Shown here piece after piece: positions 54,603-62,618 of a DNA stretch of 64,000 bases. Within the stretch, counting starts at the first letter, position 1. The number at the start of each line of letters is the position of its first letter. The notes beneath the pieces were generated by a model that saw only the letters and a program-made list of their open reading frames with translations, was not told the DNA's origin and did not search any database. The translations under genes were made by a program, and so were the position numbers. Source of the stretch: Clostridiales bacterium UBA7285. Its GTDB lineage: Bacteria > Bacillota > Clostridia > Peptostreptococcales > Anaerovoracaceae. The DNA lies in NCBI GenBank assembly GCA_002472145.1, contig DKRJ01000010.1, positions 1 to 64,000 on the forward strand, given 5' to 3'.

Positions 54603-55184
54603 CTACTTTTTATCGGTCTCACGTATTCGTTTTCGCATCTCGTCCAGAAAGTTCCCGACAAAGCATTCGTAGGAGGCCATCAACTCACTGCGGCTTTCGG
54701 GATCTATCTTCGAGAAGGAATCGACCTCCGCGTTGATTATCACGCTCACGATGTCATCCGTGAGCGCCTGTCCCTTTTCGGTCAGCAGGATCACCTTGCT
54801 CTTGCGGTTTCCCGGAAGGAAATCAAGCCTGACGATGCCCTGTTTCTCAAGGCTCTTCAGGGATGAGTTGACTGTCTGCGCCGGGATCGACCATTCCTCG
54901 CACATCTCGCGCTGCGACCACGGAGCGCCGTGCCTGGCTAGCGCGTAGAGGATGAACAGGGACGTGTCGGAGATATCGTTCGCCTTCGCGTAGTCGTGGA
55001 ATATATGATCGATCTCCTTGCTCAGCTGGAGGAAACGCTCGAGCTGCTCATTTGCGAGCAGATACTCGGGGGAACGCTGATCAAGCGGTTCCTTCCGAGG
55101 CGGCTGCTCTGACGGATGTCCCGGTTTTTCCGGGGTCTTTTTCGTGCTGGTGCTGCGCGTTTTTTTGTTTACGGTTTTGTTCAC
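54603..55184 (-). CDS. MarR family transcriptional regulator
   Basis: A 193-residue winged-helix regulator. The helix-turn-helix WSQREMCEEWSIPAQTVNSS and the wing RKSKVILLTEKGQ are clear. The first 40 residues are a Lys/Thr/Pro-rich basic tail, unusual for the family. The start is GTG 55184 after AAAGGA. It precedes the MATE exporter and probably represses that operon, with ligand release. Its target promoter is upstream at 55313-55340. Confidence 0.9.
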   Translation of the reverse strand: MNKTVNKKTRSTSTKKTPEKPGHPSEQPPRKEPLDQRSPEYLLANEQLERFLQLSKEIDHIFHDYAKANDISDTSLFILYALARHGAPWSQREMCEEWSIPAQTVNSSLKSLEKQGIVRLDFLPGNRKSKVILLTEKGQALTDDIVSVIINAEVDSFSKIDPESRSELMASYECFVGNFLDEMRKRIRETDKK

Positions 55185-55312
55185 TGGTGATTTTCCTTTC
55201 CATTTTCAATGGATATATGGAGTCGGCCGGACGATAGCAGTCGGCCTGCCGTCGGACGACGGCGGTGTGGTTTTAGCATGGCTGTCGGCCGTCTGCCGTA
55301 CGACCGAAGCGT

Positions 55313-55340
55313 ATTATAATCCGAAATCGGATAAAAGCAA
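55313..55340 (-). promoter_or_regulatory. Putative marR-mate promoter in the divergent gap
   Basis: On the minus strand TTGCTT (55340-55335), 16-base spacer, TATAAT (55318-55313). The gap 55185-55505 (321 bases) between marR and the Tad locus also holds GTCGGCC-type inverted repeats near 55220-55290 that could be an operator. No RNA or small gene was recognised there. Confidence 0.55.
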
Positions 55341-55456
55341 ACGCCAAAATCGAAAAAGTCTGATCGCCTGAAAGGGGAGCGCGGAATGGGGTAATATTCA
55401 TTTCGGCCGAAAGCCTGATGAACACGAAATGGGAATTTTTTACTGGAAAATACTGG

Positions 55457-55485
55457 TTGACGGTTTATGGGGAAGCAGGTATCCT
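55457..55485 (+). promoter_or_regulatory. Promoter of the Tad pilus locus
   Basis: TTGACG (55457-55462), 17-base spacer, TATCCT (55480-55485), giving a very short leader before the RBS AGGGAGG and ATG 55506. Confidence 0.65.
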
Positions 55486-55505
55486 TTGGACACAGGGAGG
55501 CGAAC

Positions 55506-56456
55506 ATGGGAAACATCAGGATGTCCATCGACCTTGACGACAGGGAGTTCTCTGAAGCTCTCGCAAAGGCAGTAATGCTCTGCGGCGGTTTCGACGTGAA
55601 TGTCGGACGCGTCCGGGATACGGATCACGTGCTTCTAAGCCGTGCCGGTTCGATTGCACCCTCCGGTACTCTGGCGGTCGAAGCAGGGGAGTTCTGCGAG
55701 GACAGTCTGGCGGAGGAACCTTACAGGGTAGATATTTTTGCCGGTGCCGACAGGGTAGTGTCGCGTATCAAGTTCATACTCGGGGCGGATCAGAAGGCGA
55801 GCGTTTCTTCGCGAGTGCGCACGATCATGTTTTGTTCTGACAGAGGAGGAAGCGGATGTACTGCACTCGCCTGCGGATGCGGAATAATGCTTCACAGGTT
55901 TGAGGGACGGAGGACAGCGTTCCTGAGTTTGGCGCCGAGGAACGGCGAAGCGAGGGATTTCCTGAGATGCGGGGAAGGAGAAGAGAAGAACTGGTCCAGG
56001 ATGGTGTACTGCATGGACGCGGGCAGGATGCCCGAGGCGGAGCTGCTGATGACGTGTGACGAGGATATGTCATACTTCGGTCTGCCGCCGCTGAATGTCA
56101 ACGCGCACTATTTCACTTCGGATCATCTTAAGTCCTTATGCTCGTGGCTTGCGTGCTTCGGATACGATGACCTGATAATCGACCAGGGAGCCGCTTTTTC
56201 TCCGAATACGGCTGATGTGCGGAAAACTTGCGATGTAATTGTTTCGGTAAATTCCGCTGACAGCGGTGATCTTGATTCGCGCACCGTCTTCGTGCATAAC
56301 CGTGTTCCGGAAGGGGAAGGCAATCTCCTTCCGCCTCCCGAAGATACTGTCGTCATTCCCGTCGTCGCCGATGCTGGCAGGACGGGGCTTGACGGCGAGT
56401 TCGGGACTGAACTGCTGAAGATAACGGAAGCGTTAAGGTATCACGATGTCAGATAA
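55506..56456 (+). CDS. tadZ: CpaE/TadZ-like pilus assembly protein
   Basis: A 316-residue ParA/MinD-like protein of the Tad locus, thought to localise the pilus machine. The Walker A region is CSDRGGSGCTALA (about residue 113): the signature Lys of KGGxGKT is replaced (RGGSGCT), so ATP hydrolysis is doubtful, as in other atypical TadZ proteins. A receiver-like N-terminal region (1-100) precedes it. ATG 55506 follows AGGGAGG. The gene overlaps tadA by 11 bases. Confidence 0.8.
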   Translation: MGNIRMSIDLDDREFSEALAKAVMLCGGFDVNVGRVRDTDHVLLSRAGSIAPSGTLAVEAGEFCEDSLAEEPYRVDIFAGADRVVSRIKFILGADQKASVSSRVRTIMFCSDRGGSGCTALACGCGIMLHRFEGRRTAFLSLAPRNGEARDFLRCGEGEEKNWSRMVYCMDAGRMPEAELLMTCDEDMSYFGLPPLNVNAHYFTSDHLKSLCSWLACFGYDDLIIDQGAAFSPNTADVRKTCDVIVSVNSADSGDLDSRTVFVHNRVPEGEGNLLPPPEDTVVIPVVADAGRTGLDGEFGTELLKITEALRYHDVR

Positions 56457-57657
56457 GGATCTGTTCAGGACGGCCGCGCTCAGGGCGCTCGACAGCGGGG
56501 ACCTGAGCGCGGAGGAGACTCTGAGGCTTGTCGAGGACGTCGTATTCGAGGATTCTGCGGCGCGAGACGCGGAGGATCTTGCCGGTACGGAGGCTCTCGT
56601 GCGTCGCGTGTACGGAAGGATGAAGGGCGTTCTGGGTGAACTCTCGTATATCCTCGAGGAGCGCGGCGTCAACGAGATAATGGTGAACGGTCCCGACAAG
56701 GTATTCGTCGAGAGATTCGGGAAGATCGAGCGTGTGAACGATTCGTTCGCCGACGCTCAGGAGCTCGAGAACGTTATACGGAGGATCGCTGCTTCCGTGC
56801 ATCGCGAGATAAATGAGTTGAACCCCGTTCTCGACGCGAGGCTCCCGGACGGGTCGCGCGTGAACGCGGTGATGAAAAATGTGGCTATAGGCGGACCGTC
56901 GCTTACTATACGTAAATTCGGTGACGACAGGATCCTGCTCGATGACATGATCTCGACGGGGAGCATCACGGAAGAATGCGCCGGGGACCTTAGGGACCTC
57001 GTCGCGGCGGGATACAACATTTTTATAAGCGGGGGCACATCATCCGGGAAGACGACTTTCCTGAACGCGCTCAGCGAGTTTATCCCGAAGGGCGAGAGGG
57101 TCGTCGTGATCGAGGATTCCCTGGAACTGAAACTGGACGATATCGAGAACATAGTCAGGCTGGAATGCCGGACCGCGAACTCCGCCGGGCGTGGATCGGT
57201 GAATATGAACGATCTGATACGCGCCAGCCTCAGGATGAGGCCGGACCGGCTCATTGTCGGGGAGGTCCGCGGCGGAGAGGTATCGTCGATGCTGCAGGCT
57301 TTGAATACCGGGCACAGCGGGATGTCTACAGGCCACGGGAATTCCGTGAAGGGGATGCTCAGGAGGCTCGAGGCGATGTATCTTTCCGGGGCCGACATAC
57401 CGATCGACGCGATCAGGATGCAGATAGTTGAGGCTATCGACGTCATGGTGCATATGGAGCGGCTGAAAGACGGCTCGCGGCGGGTCGTGGAGGTCCAGGA
57501 GATCACCGGATACAAGGACGGGTCGTATGAGCTCAATCCTCTGTATGAACTGTCGCCTGACATGAAACTCACATTTACAGGGAACAGGATGAAAGATGAA
57601 ATCAAACTCAGGCTTCGCGGCGTTGAAAATGAAAGGCTGCGCGGCGGCAGGCAGTAA
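56446..57657 (+). CDS. tadA: TadA/CpaF secretion ATPase
   Basis: A 403-residue hexameric motor ATPase driving Flp pilus assembly. The N-terminal helical domain with RGVNEIMVNGPDKV (about 69) precedes Walker A GGTSSGKTT (about 195), the Asp box VIEDSLEL, Walker B region RPDRLIVGEVRGGE and the His box GHSGMSTGHGNS. All catalytic motifs are intact. It overlaps the genes on both sides, consistent with tight coupling in the tad operon. Confidence 0.95.
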   Translation: MSDKDLFRTAALRALDSGDLSAEETLRLVEDVVFEDSAARDAEDLAGTEALVRRVYGRMKGVLGELSYILEERGVNEIMVNGPDKVFVERFGKIERVNDSFADAQELENVIRRIAASVHREINELNPVLDARLPDGSRVNAVMKNVAIGGPSLTIRKFGDDRILLDDMISTGSITEECAGDLRDLVAAGYNIFISGGTSSGKTTFLNALSEFIPKGERVVVIEDSLELKLDDIENIVRLECRTANSAGRGSVNMNDLIRASLRMRPDRLIVGEVRGGEVSSMLQALNTGHSGMSTGHGNSVKGMLRRLEAMYLSGADIPIDAIRMQIVEAIDVMVHMERLKDGSRRVVEVQEITGYKDGSYELNPLYELSPDMKLTFTGNRMKDEIKLRLRGVENERLRGGRQ

Positions 57658-58396
57658 AGCGGGCATCTACGTACGCCCGGGTATCAGGGTCAAGGCAGCG
57701 CTTGCTGTTTTGTCGGCTGCGGCGTCAGTTCTCGCGGGATATCTTTTCTTTGATTTCCCATACACGGTCGCGGCATCTCCCGCAGTATATCTGGCGGCGC
57801 TGCACATATACGGTTCTTATGCGGCTGAGAAGAGGCGCAGAACGATACTCCTGCAGTTCAAGGACGCGCTGTACAGTTTTTCGTCGTCCCTGTCGGGAGG
57901 CAGGCACATCTCGGAAGCTGTGCGCGATGCAATACCGTATCTTTCGGGGATATATGGCCCTGACGCATACCTCGTCGGCGAACTGAAGAATATGTCGGCG
58001 GATATGACCGCGGCCGGAGCGACGGAGATAGAGGCGTTCGCGGGGCTTGCAGAGAGGACGGGGATAGAGGACATATACGATTTTGTCTCGGTCCTCGACG
58101 GGTGCAGGGTAAGCGGCGGCAACGCAATAGAGGCTGTCGACAGGGCGGCGTCGCTTATAACCGAGAAGATAGATACGGAAAACGACATCAGGCTCATGTC
58201 GGCGCAGCGGAAATTCGAAGGCCGGATGATAGCATTCATGCCGCTGCTGGTGATCCTGATGCTGAGAATGATCTCTCCGGGCTATCTTGATCCGCTGTAT
58301 GACACGGCGGAAGGCAGAGTGATAATGATGATTTCGCTGGCAGGCATTGCTGCCGCGGAGGTAGCAAGTGAAAAGATCACTGATATCAGGGTTTGA
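57596..58396 (+). CDS. tadB: TadB-type inner-membrane platform protein
   Basis: A 266-residue type II secretion F-domain protein that, with TadC, forms the base of the pilus machine. Two membrane helices lie near residues 32-68, followed by the F-domain with FSSSLSGGRHISEAV (about 92-106), and further helices at the C-terminus. The start is uncertain: ATG 57596 overlaps tadA by 62 bases; ATG 57629 is an alternative. Confidence 0.87.
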   Translation: MKSNSGFAALKMKGCAAAGSKAGIYVRPGIRVKAALAVLSAAASVLAGYLFFDFPYTVAASPAVYLAALHIYGSYAAEKRRRTILLQFKDALYSFSSSLSGGRHISEAVRDAIPYLSGIYGPDAYLVGELKNMSADMTAAGATEIEAFAGLAERTGIEDIYDFVSVLDGCRVSGGNAIEAVDRAASLITEKIDTENDIRLMSAQRKFEGRMIAFMPLLVILMLRMISPGYLDPLYDTAEGRVIMMISLAGIAAAEVASEKITDIRV

Positions 58397-59381
58397 GAAA
58401 CTGAAAGAGAAGGTTCACGCGATCCGCGGTTCCGTATTCGCCGGATTCTGCGCGAGGAACAAAACAGCGGCCATAGCGCTTGCGGTCGCGGCAGTGTTTC
58501 TGACTGCCGCCGCGTACCGTTCGTCGCTTGCTCCGGGAGACGCTTATATCTTAAGCGACGGCAGGCTTTCGGCAGTAGATCTCAGCAGCGGGGAAGCGGT
58601 GCAGGTAACAGTACGCGGAACGAAGGACGGAACGGTCAGGACGAAAGAGGTCATCCTCAGGCACAAGGATGGGGATGAGAAGGCCGTCGAGGACGTCGTA
58701 AGCGATGACGAAGAGATCGACTTCGAAATCTCAAGAGTCGTGAGGTCAATAAACAACTCAGGCGCGAGGATCGCGTATCTTCCGGAAACAGCGGAGGACG
58801 GGACTGCGCTCGACTGGTCGGCAAAGAAATCAAGTCCCAAATATCTCTTCCCTATACCGGCCGCCGCCGCTGCCCTGTATTACATGTACAGGGGCGAAGC
58901 GTCAAAGGAGAAAGAGCGCGAAAAGAAAAACGCCGAGGCGATAGTAAGGGAACTTCCCTCATTTGCCAGCAAACTCGTCATGTTCCTGTCAAGCGGACTG
59001 ATATACGAGGACGCAATGGACAGGATAATAGACGGATTCGAAGCGAGCGGAAGAAAGGACTGTTTTGCGGCCCTGCTCAGCGAATTCAGAACAGAGAGCG
59101 CTCTGACGGGGGAAAGTCAGGCAGAAATAATGCTCAGATACTCGAGGCGGCATAAGATAAGGGAACTATCCAGGATCAGCGCGCTCATCGCGGAGAACAG
59201 GGACATGGGGGCGGATCTGCGCGTGAAACTGAGGGCGGAAGGCTCGATGCTCTGGTCGGAGAGGCGGAAGATTGCCGAGGAGCGGGGCAAAACCGCGGAA
59301 GTCAAACTTGCGATACCGATGTCGATGCTTCTCATCGTCCTTATTTTGATCACCGCCGCACCTGCGCTCATGCAGGTGTGA
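58368..59381 (+). CDS. tadC: TadC-type platform protein with extra extracytoplasmic domain
   Basis: A 337-residue F-domain protein. The C-terminal part (about 190-337) has the expected helices and LPSFASKLVMFLSSGL. Unusually, between the first helix (about 33-49) and the next (about 160-175) lies a beta-rich stretch of about 110 residues, with VDLSSGEAVQVTVRGT, probably outside the membrane. The GTG start at 58368 overlaps tadB by 29 bases. Confidence 0.82.
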   Translation: MKRSLISGFEKLKEKVHAIRGSVFAGFCARNKTAAIALAVAAVFLTAAAYRSSLAPGDAYILSDGRLSAVDLSSGEAVQVTVRGTKDGTVRTKEVILRHKDGDEKAVEDVVSDDEEIDFEISRVVRSINNSGARIAYLPETAEDGTALDWSAKKSSPKYLFPIPAAAAALYYMYRGEASKEKEREKKNAEAIVRELPSFASKLVMFLSSGLIYEDAMDRIIDGFEASGRKDCFAALLSEFRTESALTGESQAEIMLRYSRRHKIRELSRISALIAENRDMGADLRVKLRAEGSMLWSERRKIAEERGKTAEVKLAIPMSMLLIVLILITAAPALMQV

Positions 59382-59436
59382 AAGCGTCAGCGTACAGAAA
59401 AATCGTTTCAGATCGATACGTCGGAAAGGAGAAAAA

Positions 59437-59571
59437 ATGCTTAGAAACAAACGCGGAATGGAAATGGTCCAGGCGGCGATCCTCATCGCCCTGGCGATCG
59501 CGGTCGGAGTCATCTTCCGATCGGAGATCATGGAATTCGTCAGGAACACTTTCGCAGACCTGAACGGCTGA
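59437..59571 (+). CDS. flp: Flp-like pilin, 44 residues
   Basis: A very short gene. ATG 59437 follows GGAAAGGAG by 5 bases. The product begins MLRNKRGMEMVQAAIL: a basic leader, a class III prepilin cleavage site after Gly7, then a hydrophobic helix and a short tail ending DLNG. The residue at +5 is Gln rather than the usual Glu. It lies where the major pilin belongs, between the platform genes and the TadE-like genes. Confidence 0.8.
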   Translation: MLRNKRGMEMVQAAILIALAIAVGVIFRSEIMEFVRNTFADLNG

Positions 59572-59587
59572 ATTTAAGACTTTGAGC

Positions 59588-59935
59588 ATGTTCTTCAACA
59601 AAAAAGGAAGTGAAATGGTCGAGGCGGCCATAGTGCTGCCTCTGGTCATACTGATACTGGTAAGCTTCGTCGGGATCACGGCGCATTTCTATAAATGCCT
59701 CCGTGCACAGAACGAACTGCAGCAGCAGGCTTTTGAGGAGATCGATTCGTCAGACGCCATATTAAAAACAGAAAAATATAGTAGTACGATCTCATCCTTG
59801 CCTGGAGGCATCTGCGAGGAGATCTTTACAGAAGAACTGGCTGCCCGGTTCTATATTTTCGACGAAGCTGCCATTGTCAGAACAGGGGATAAAGCAAGTG
59901 CGTATTTCAGGCGCGGGAACGAAGAAAAGAATTGA
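59588..59935 (+). CDS. tadE: TadE-like minor pilin
   Basis: A 115-residue pseudopilin. The leader NKKG is followed by SEMVEAAIVLPLV, with Glu at +5, and one helix (about 13-35), then a short soluble domain. ATG 59588 is preferred to TTG 59582. No strong RBS is visible, so translation may depend on the pilin gene upstream. It overlaps the next gene. Confidence 0.8.
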   Translation: MFFNKKGSEMVEAAIVLPLVILILVSFVGITAHFYKCLRAQNELQQQAFEEIDSSDAILKTEKYSSTISSLPGGICEEIFTEELAARFYIFDEAAIVRTGDKASAYFRRGNEEKN

Positions 59936-61127
59936 TGCGAAACGGGGATCCGCGACGGTCTTTATCATGATCTTCATGGTATCTTTCGTTTCGATGATCT
60001 CTGTTTTCATTAACGGATCGAGGAACGCGGCGATCGAAGGCAGCGTTGAAAGTCTCGGCAGGCTCTGGGCGTCTTCGATCCTCGGAGAATATGACAGGAA
60101 CCTGTACGAGAGGTTCGGATTGATGGGCTTCTATGGGACAGAGGATGATATTTCCGGGAAACTCGACACGTACGCCGAATGCTCATTCGAGGGCAAGTCG
60201 TATATCGACGCCGGCGAATGCAGCGCGAGGCTGTACGATCATTCTCTGACCATAATAGACGAATTCAGGAAACAAGTCTCTGTATGCGGTGCTTTATCCA
60301 TGTGTGAAGTGCCTTACGGAGAGGGATCTGACAAAGCGATCGAATCTGACAGAAGCATTACAGATGGCTATCTTCTCGCGATGCTTCCGTCAGAAGGAAG
60401 ATACGACTCGACGCTGTTGAGCCGGGTCAGGGAACTGTTCGAGAACAACAGCGGCGTTTCGGGCGTTATCGAGGCAGGTACGGACACGTATTTCGCCGAC
60501 AGATATATCAGGCATTATTTCCATCAGATGATGAGCGAGCCTTCGGATGACTCGTTCCTGAAGTTTGAGCAGGAGTACATAATCTGCGGAAGGAAAAGCG
60601 ACAAATCAAACAGGCGGGGCATAAAAGCAAGGATCGTAGCGGTGCGGGAGGCGTCGAATCTTGCGTATATCGAGACAGACGAGGAAAAGAAGGCACTCGC
60701 GCTCGCGGCGGCGGAGCTCGCGGTGACTCCCGCGCTTGCCCCCGCTATGCAGCAGGCGCTGCTTGCCTCCTGGGCGCTCGCGGAAAGTATCAACGACTAC
60801 AAGATCCTGATACACGGCGGCAAGGTCCCTTTTGTTAAAACAAAGGAAAACTGGGCGACGGACCTGGATGCGGCGGACAGCGAAATGCCCGAGGACGGCT
60901 TTTACATAGACAACAAATGCGAATCGGGAGAGTCGTACGAGGATTATCTCACGCTCTTCATCACGCTCATGGACAGCGACGTGAAATACCTGAGAATGAT
61001 GGATCTGGTGCAGATCGACATGCAGTACGGGTATTACTCGGAATTCTTTCTCAAGGATTATTACACCGGTCTGAGTTATACGATAGAAGTCAATGGAAAG
61101 GATCATGAGTTCGGGGATGAGTACTGA
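59898..61127 (+). CDS. DUF5702-like Tad locus protein
   Basis: A 409-residue membrane-anchored protein. A basic leader AKRG is followed by SATVFIMIFMVSFVSM, a pilin-like helix, then a large extracytoplasmic domain containing RFGLMGFYG near residue 70. The pattern fits DUF5702 proteins found in Clostridial Tad loci; the role is unknown, perhaps a pilus tip or minor subunit. GTG 59898 has AGGGGA upstream and is preferred; TTG 59874 is possible. Confidence 0.75.
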   Translation: MRISGAGTKKRIDAKRGSATVFIMIFMVSFVSMISVFINGSRNAAIEGSVESLGRLWASSILGEYDRNLYERFGLMGFYGTEDDISGKLDTYAECSFEGKSYIDAGECSARLYDHSLTIIDEFRKQVSVCGALSMCEVPYGEGSDKAIESDRSITDGYLLAMLPSEGRYDSTLLSRVRELFENNSGVSGVIEAGTDTYFADRYIRHYFHQMMSEPSDDSFLKFEQEYIICGRKSDKSNRRGIKARIVAVREASNLAYIETDEEKKALALAAAELAVTPALAPAMQQALLASWALAESINDYKILIHGGKVPFVKTKENWATDLDAADSEMPEDGFYIDNKCESGESYEDYLTLFITLMDSDVKYLRMMDLVQIDMQYGYYSEFFLKDYYTGLSYTIEVNGKDHEFGDEY

Positions 61128-61887
61128 CGGCAAAAGGAAACTGTTTTCAAAACGCGGCTCATATATCCTGGAGGCGACGATAGTGCTGCCGATCTTCATC
61201 GCGGCGATGACAGCGCTGGTCACAGTGATCCCGTTCTTCACGTCGTGTGAGAACATCGTTTACGCCGCCTGCGACGAACTTAAAGCGGAAGACATCAGGG
61301 CCCATTTCATAAAGAGCAGGTATATCTGTCCAGCGGCGACGGTGTACAGGGCAAACGCGGAGAATCCACGGATCGGGATCTGCGCTGCGGACGGCTTCGA
61401 CTATCTCTACAGCGAAGACGGCATCGACGATCTGATCAGGATCGGGCTGACCGCCGGATCAGGCAGTCTGAGACTGATGCCGTACACGACGAGGCTCGTG
61501 TTCAAGGCGGATATCCGGTCGCGGGCTTTTACCGGAGCGGTGCGGGACGATGCTCCGCGGGGCGATGATTTCAACGGTGACGAGGATTCGGAAACCGTAT
61601 ATATTTTCCCGCGGCGCGGGACGCACTACCATAAACGGGATTGTAAATTCCTCAATCCAGCGTGTGAGATGACGTTCCTGACGGCGGGAATACGGCTCAG
61701 GTTCGAGCCGTGCAGGCTGTGCGGATCAAAGTCGATGAAGGACGGCGACACAGTGTTCTGCTTCTACGGATCGGGGAAGGTATACCACCGTGGGACGTGC
61801 AGCGCGGTGGACAAATATTTCGTTAAGACTGAGAAAAAGGACGCTGAGAACAAGGGGTACGAGCCTTGCTCTGAGTGCTTAGGATAA
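61093..61887 (+). CDS. TadE-like protein with two Cys/His (Ada-like) repeats
   Basis: A 264-residue protein. The leader SKRG is followed by SYILEATIVLPIF with Glu at +5, so it is a class III pseudopilin. The C-terminal 90 residues contain two similar units of the form YHxxxC ... PCxxC (THYHKRDC...EPCRLC and VYHRGTC...EPCSEC), a pattern like the Ada zinc-binding domain. It would place two metal sites on the cell surface. Start choices are 61093, 61105 and 61117; none has a clear RBS. Confidence 0.78.
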   Translation: MERIMSSGMSTDGKRKLFSKRGSYILEATIVLPIFIAAMTALVTVIPFFTSCENIVYAACDELKAEDIRAHFIKSRYICPAATVYRANAENPRIGICAADGFDYLYSEDGIDDLIRIGLTAGSGSLRLMPYTTRLVFKADIRSRAFTGAVRDDAPRGDDFNGDEDSETVYIFPRRGTHYHKRDCKFLNPACEMTFLTAGIRLRFEPCRLCGSKSMKDGDTVFCFYGSGKVYHRGTCSAVDKYFVKTEKKDAENKGYEPCSECLG

Positions 61888-61908
61888 CGGCGCAATGCGG
61901 AGGCGGAA

Positions 61909-62490
61909 ATGAAAAACATCATAGAGACGGAATTCGACAGATCGGACATAAAGGAATACGCCGTCAAGGTGCTTTCGGGCGGCAGATGCGGGTTCTTCTT
62001 TCCGATGAGTTTTTTTACGAAGGACGCGGGACCTGATACGCTGATCGCCGCAACCGATATCTCGGGTTTCAGGAAGGTGAGCGAATACGAAAACCTGAGT
62101 CAGACAGAGACACTGGACATCCTGATCGGGCTCCTGAAGGGAATGACAGGCGCAGCGATGAATTACCTCTTCCCGTGGAACTATGAAATTTCGCCCGACA
62201 CGATCTATTTCAGCGAAAAAACGGAGCAGGTAAAATGCCGGTTCATCCCGAGATCGAGCGAAGACGCAGATATCATCCCGACTTCTGAGGTCATAACAAA
62301 GAGAGTACGCGAGTTCGCTGACGCTCTCAGACCTCTGGTATCAGAGGAATGCGAGGCGATAACGGACGAGTCGGAGAGAGAACTCGCCGCGCACGCATTC
62401 AGTTTTGATCAGTCCGTGTCCGCGTTAAGGTCGCTGCGCATAAGAGTGGCAAGAGAGAGCAGAACATCCGAACAGGCCGCCGCGCTCTGA
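61909..62490 (+). CDS. DUF6382-like protein ending the Tad locus
   Basis: A 193-residue soluble protein resembling DUF6382, often joined to a forkhead-associated (FHA) domain in Clostridial Tad loci. The body has FFFPMSFF and SQTETLDILIGLLKGM. Here no FHA domain follows, and the protein ends in a helical Arg/Ala-rich tail. RBS GGAGGCGG precedes the ATG. Function unknown; a cytoplasmic assembly factor is plausible from its position. Confidence 0.7.
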   Translation: MKNIIETEFDRSDIKEYAVKVLSGGRCGFFFPMSFFTKDAGPDTLIAATDISGFRKVSEYENLSQTETLDILIGLLKGMTGAAMNYLFPWNYEISPDTIYFSEKTEQVKCRFIPRSSEDADIIPTSEVITKRVREFADALRPLVSEECEAITDESERELAAHAFSFDQSVSALRSLRIRVARESRTSEQAAAL

Positions 62491-62541
62491 ATGCGCCTCC
62501 GTCATACCAAACCGGATCTGCCCGCATTTTAGCGAGTCCGC

Positions 62542-62570
62542 TTGAAATAGAGCCTGAGTTCGTATACCAT
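62542..62570 (+). promoter_or_regulatory. Putative promoter of ispH-rpsA
   Basis: TTGAAA (62542-62547), 17-base spacer, TACCAT (62565-62570), about 49 bases before the start codon. Confidence 0.6.
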
Positions 62571-62618
62571 AATCTCGATGCCGGATCATATTGATCAAAG
62601 ACGGCAAAGGACGGACGT

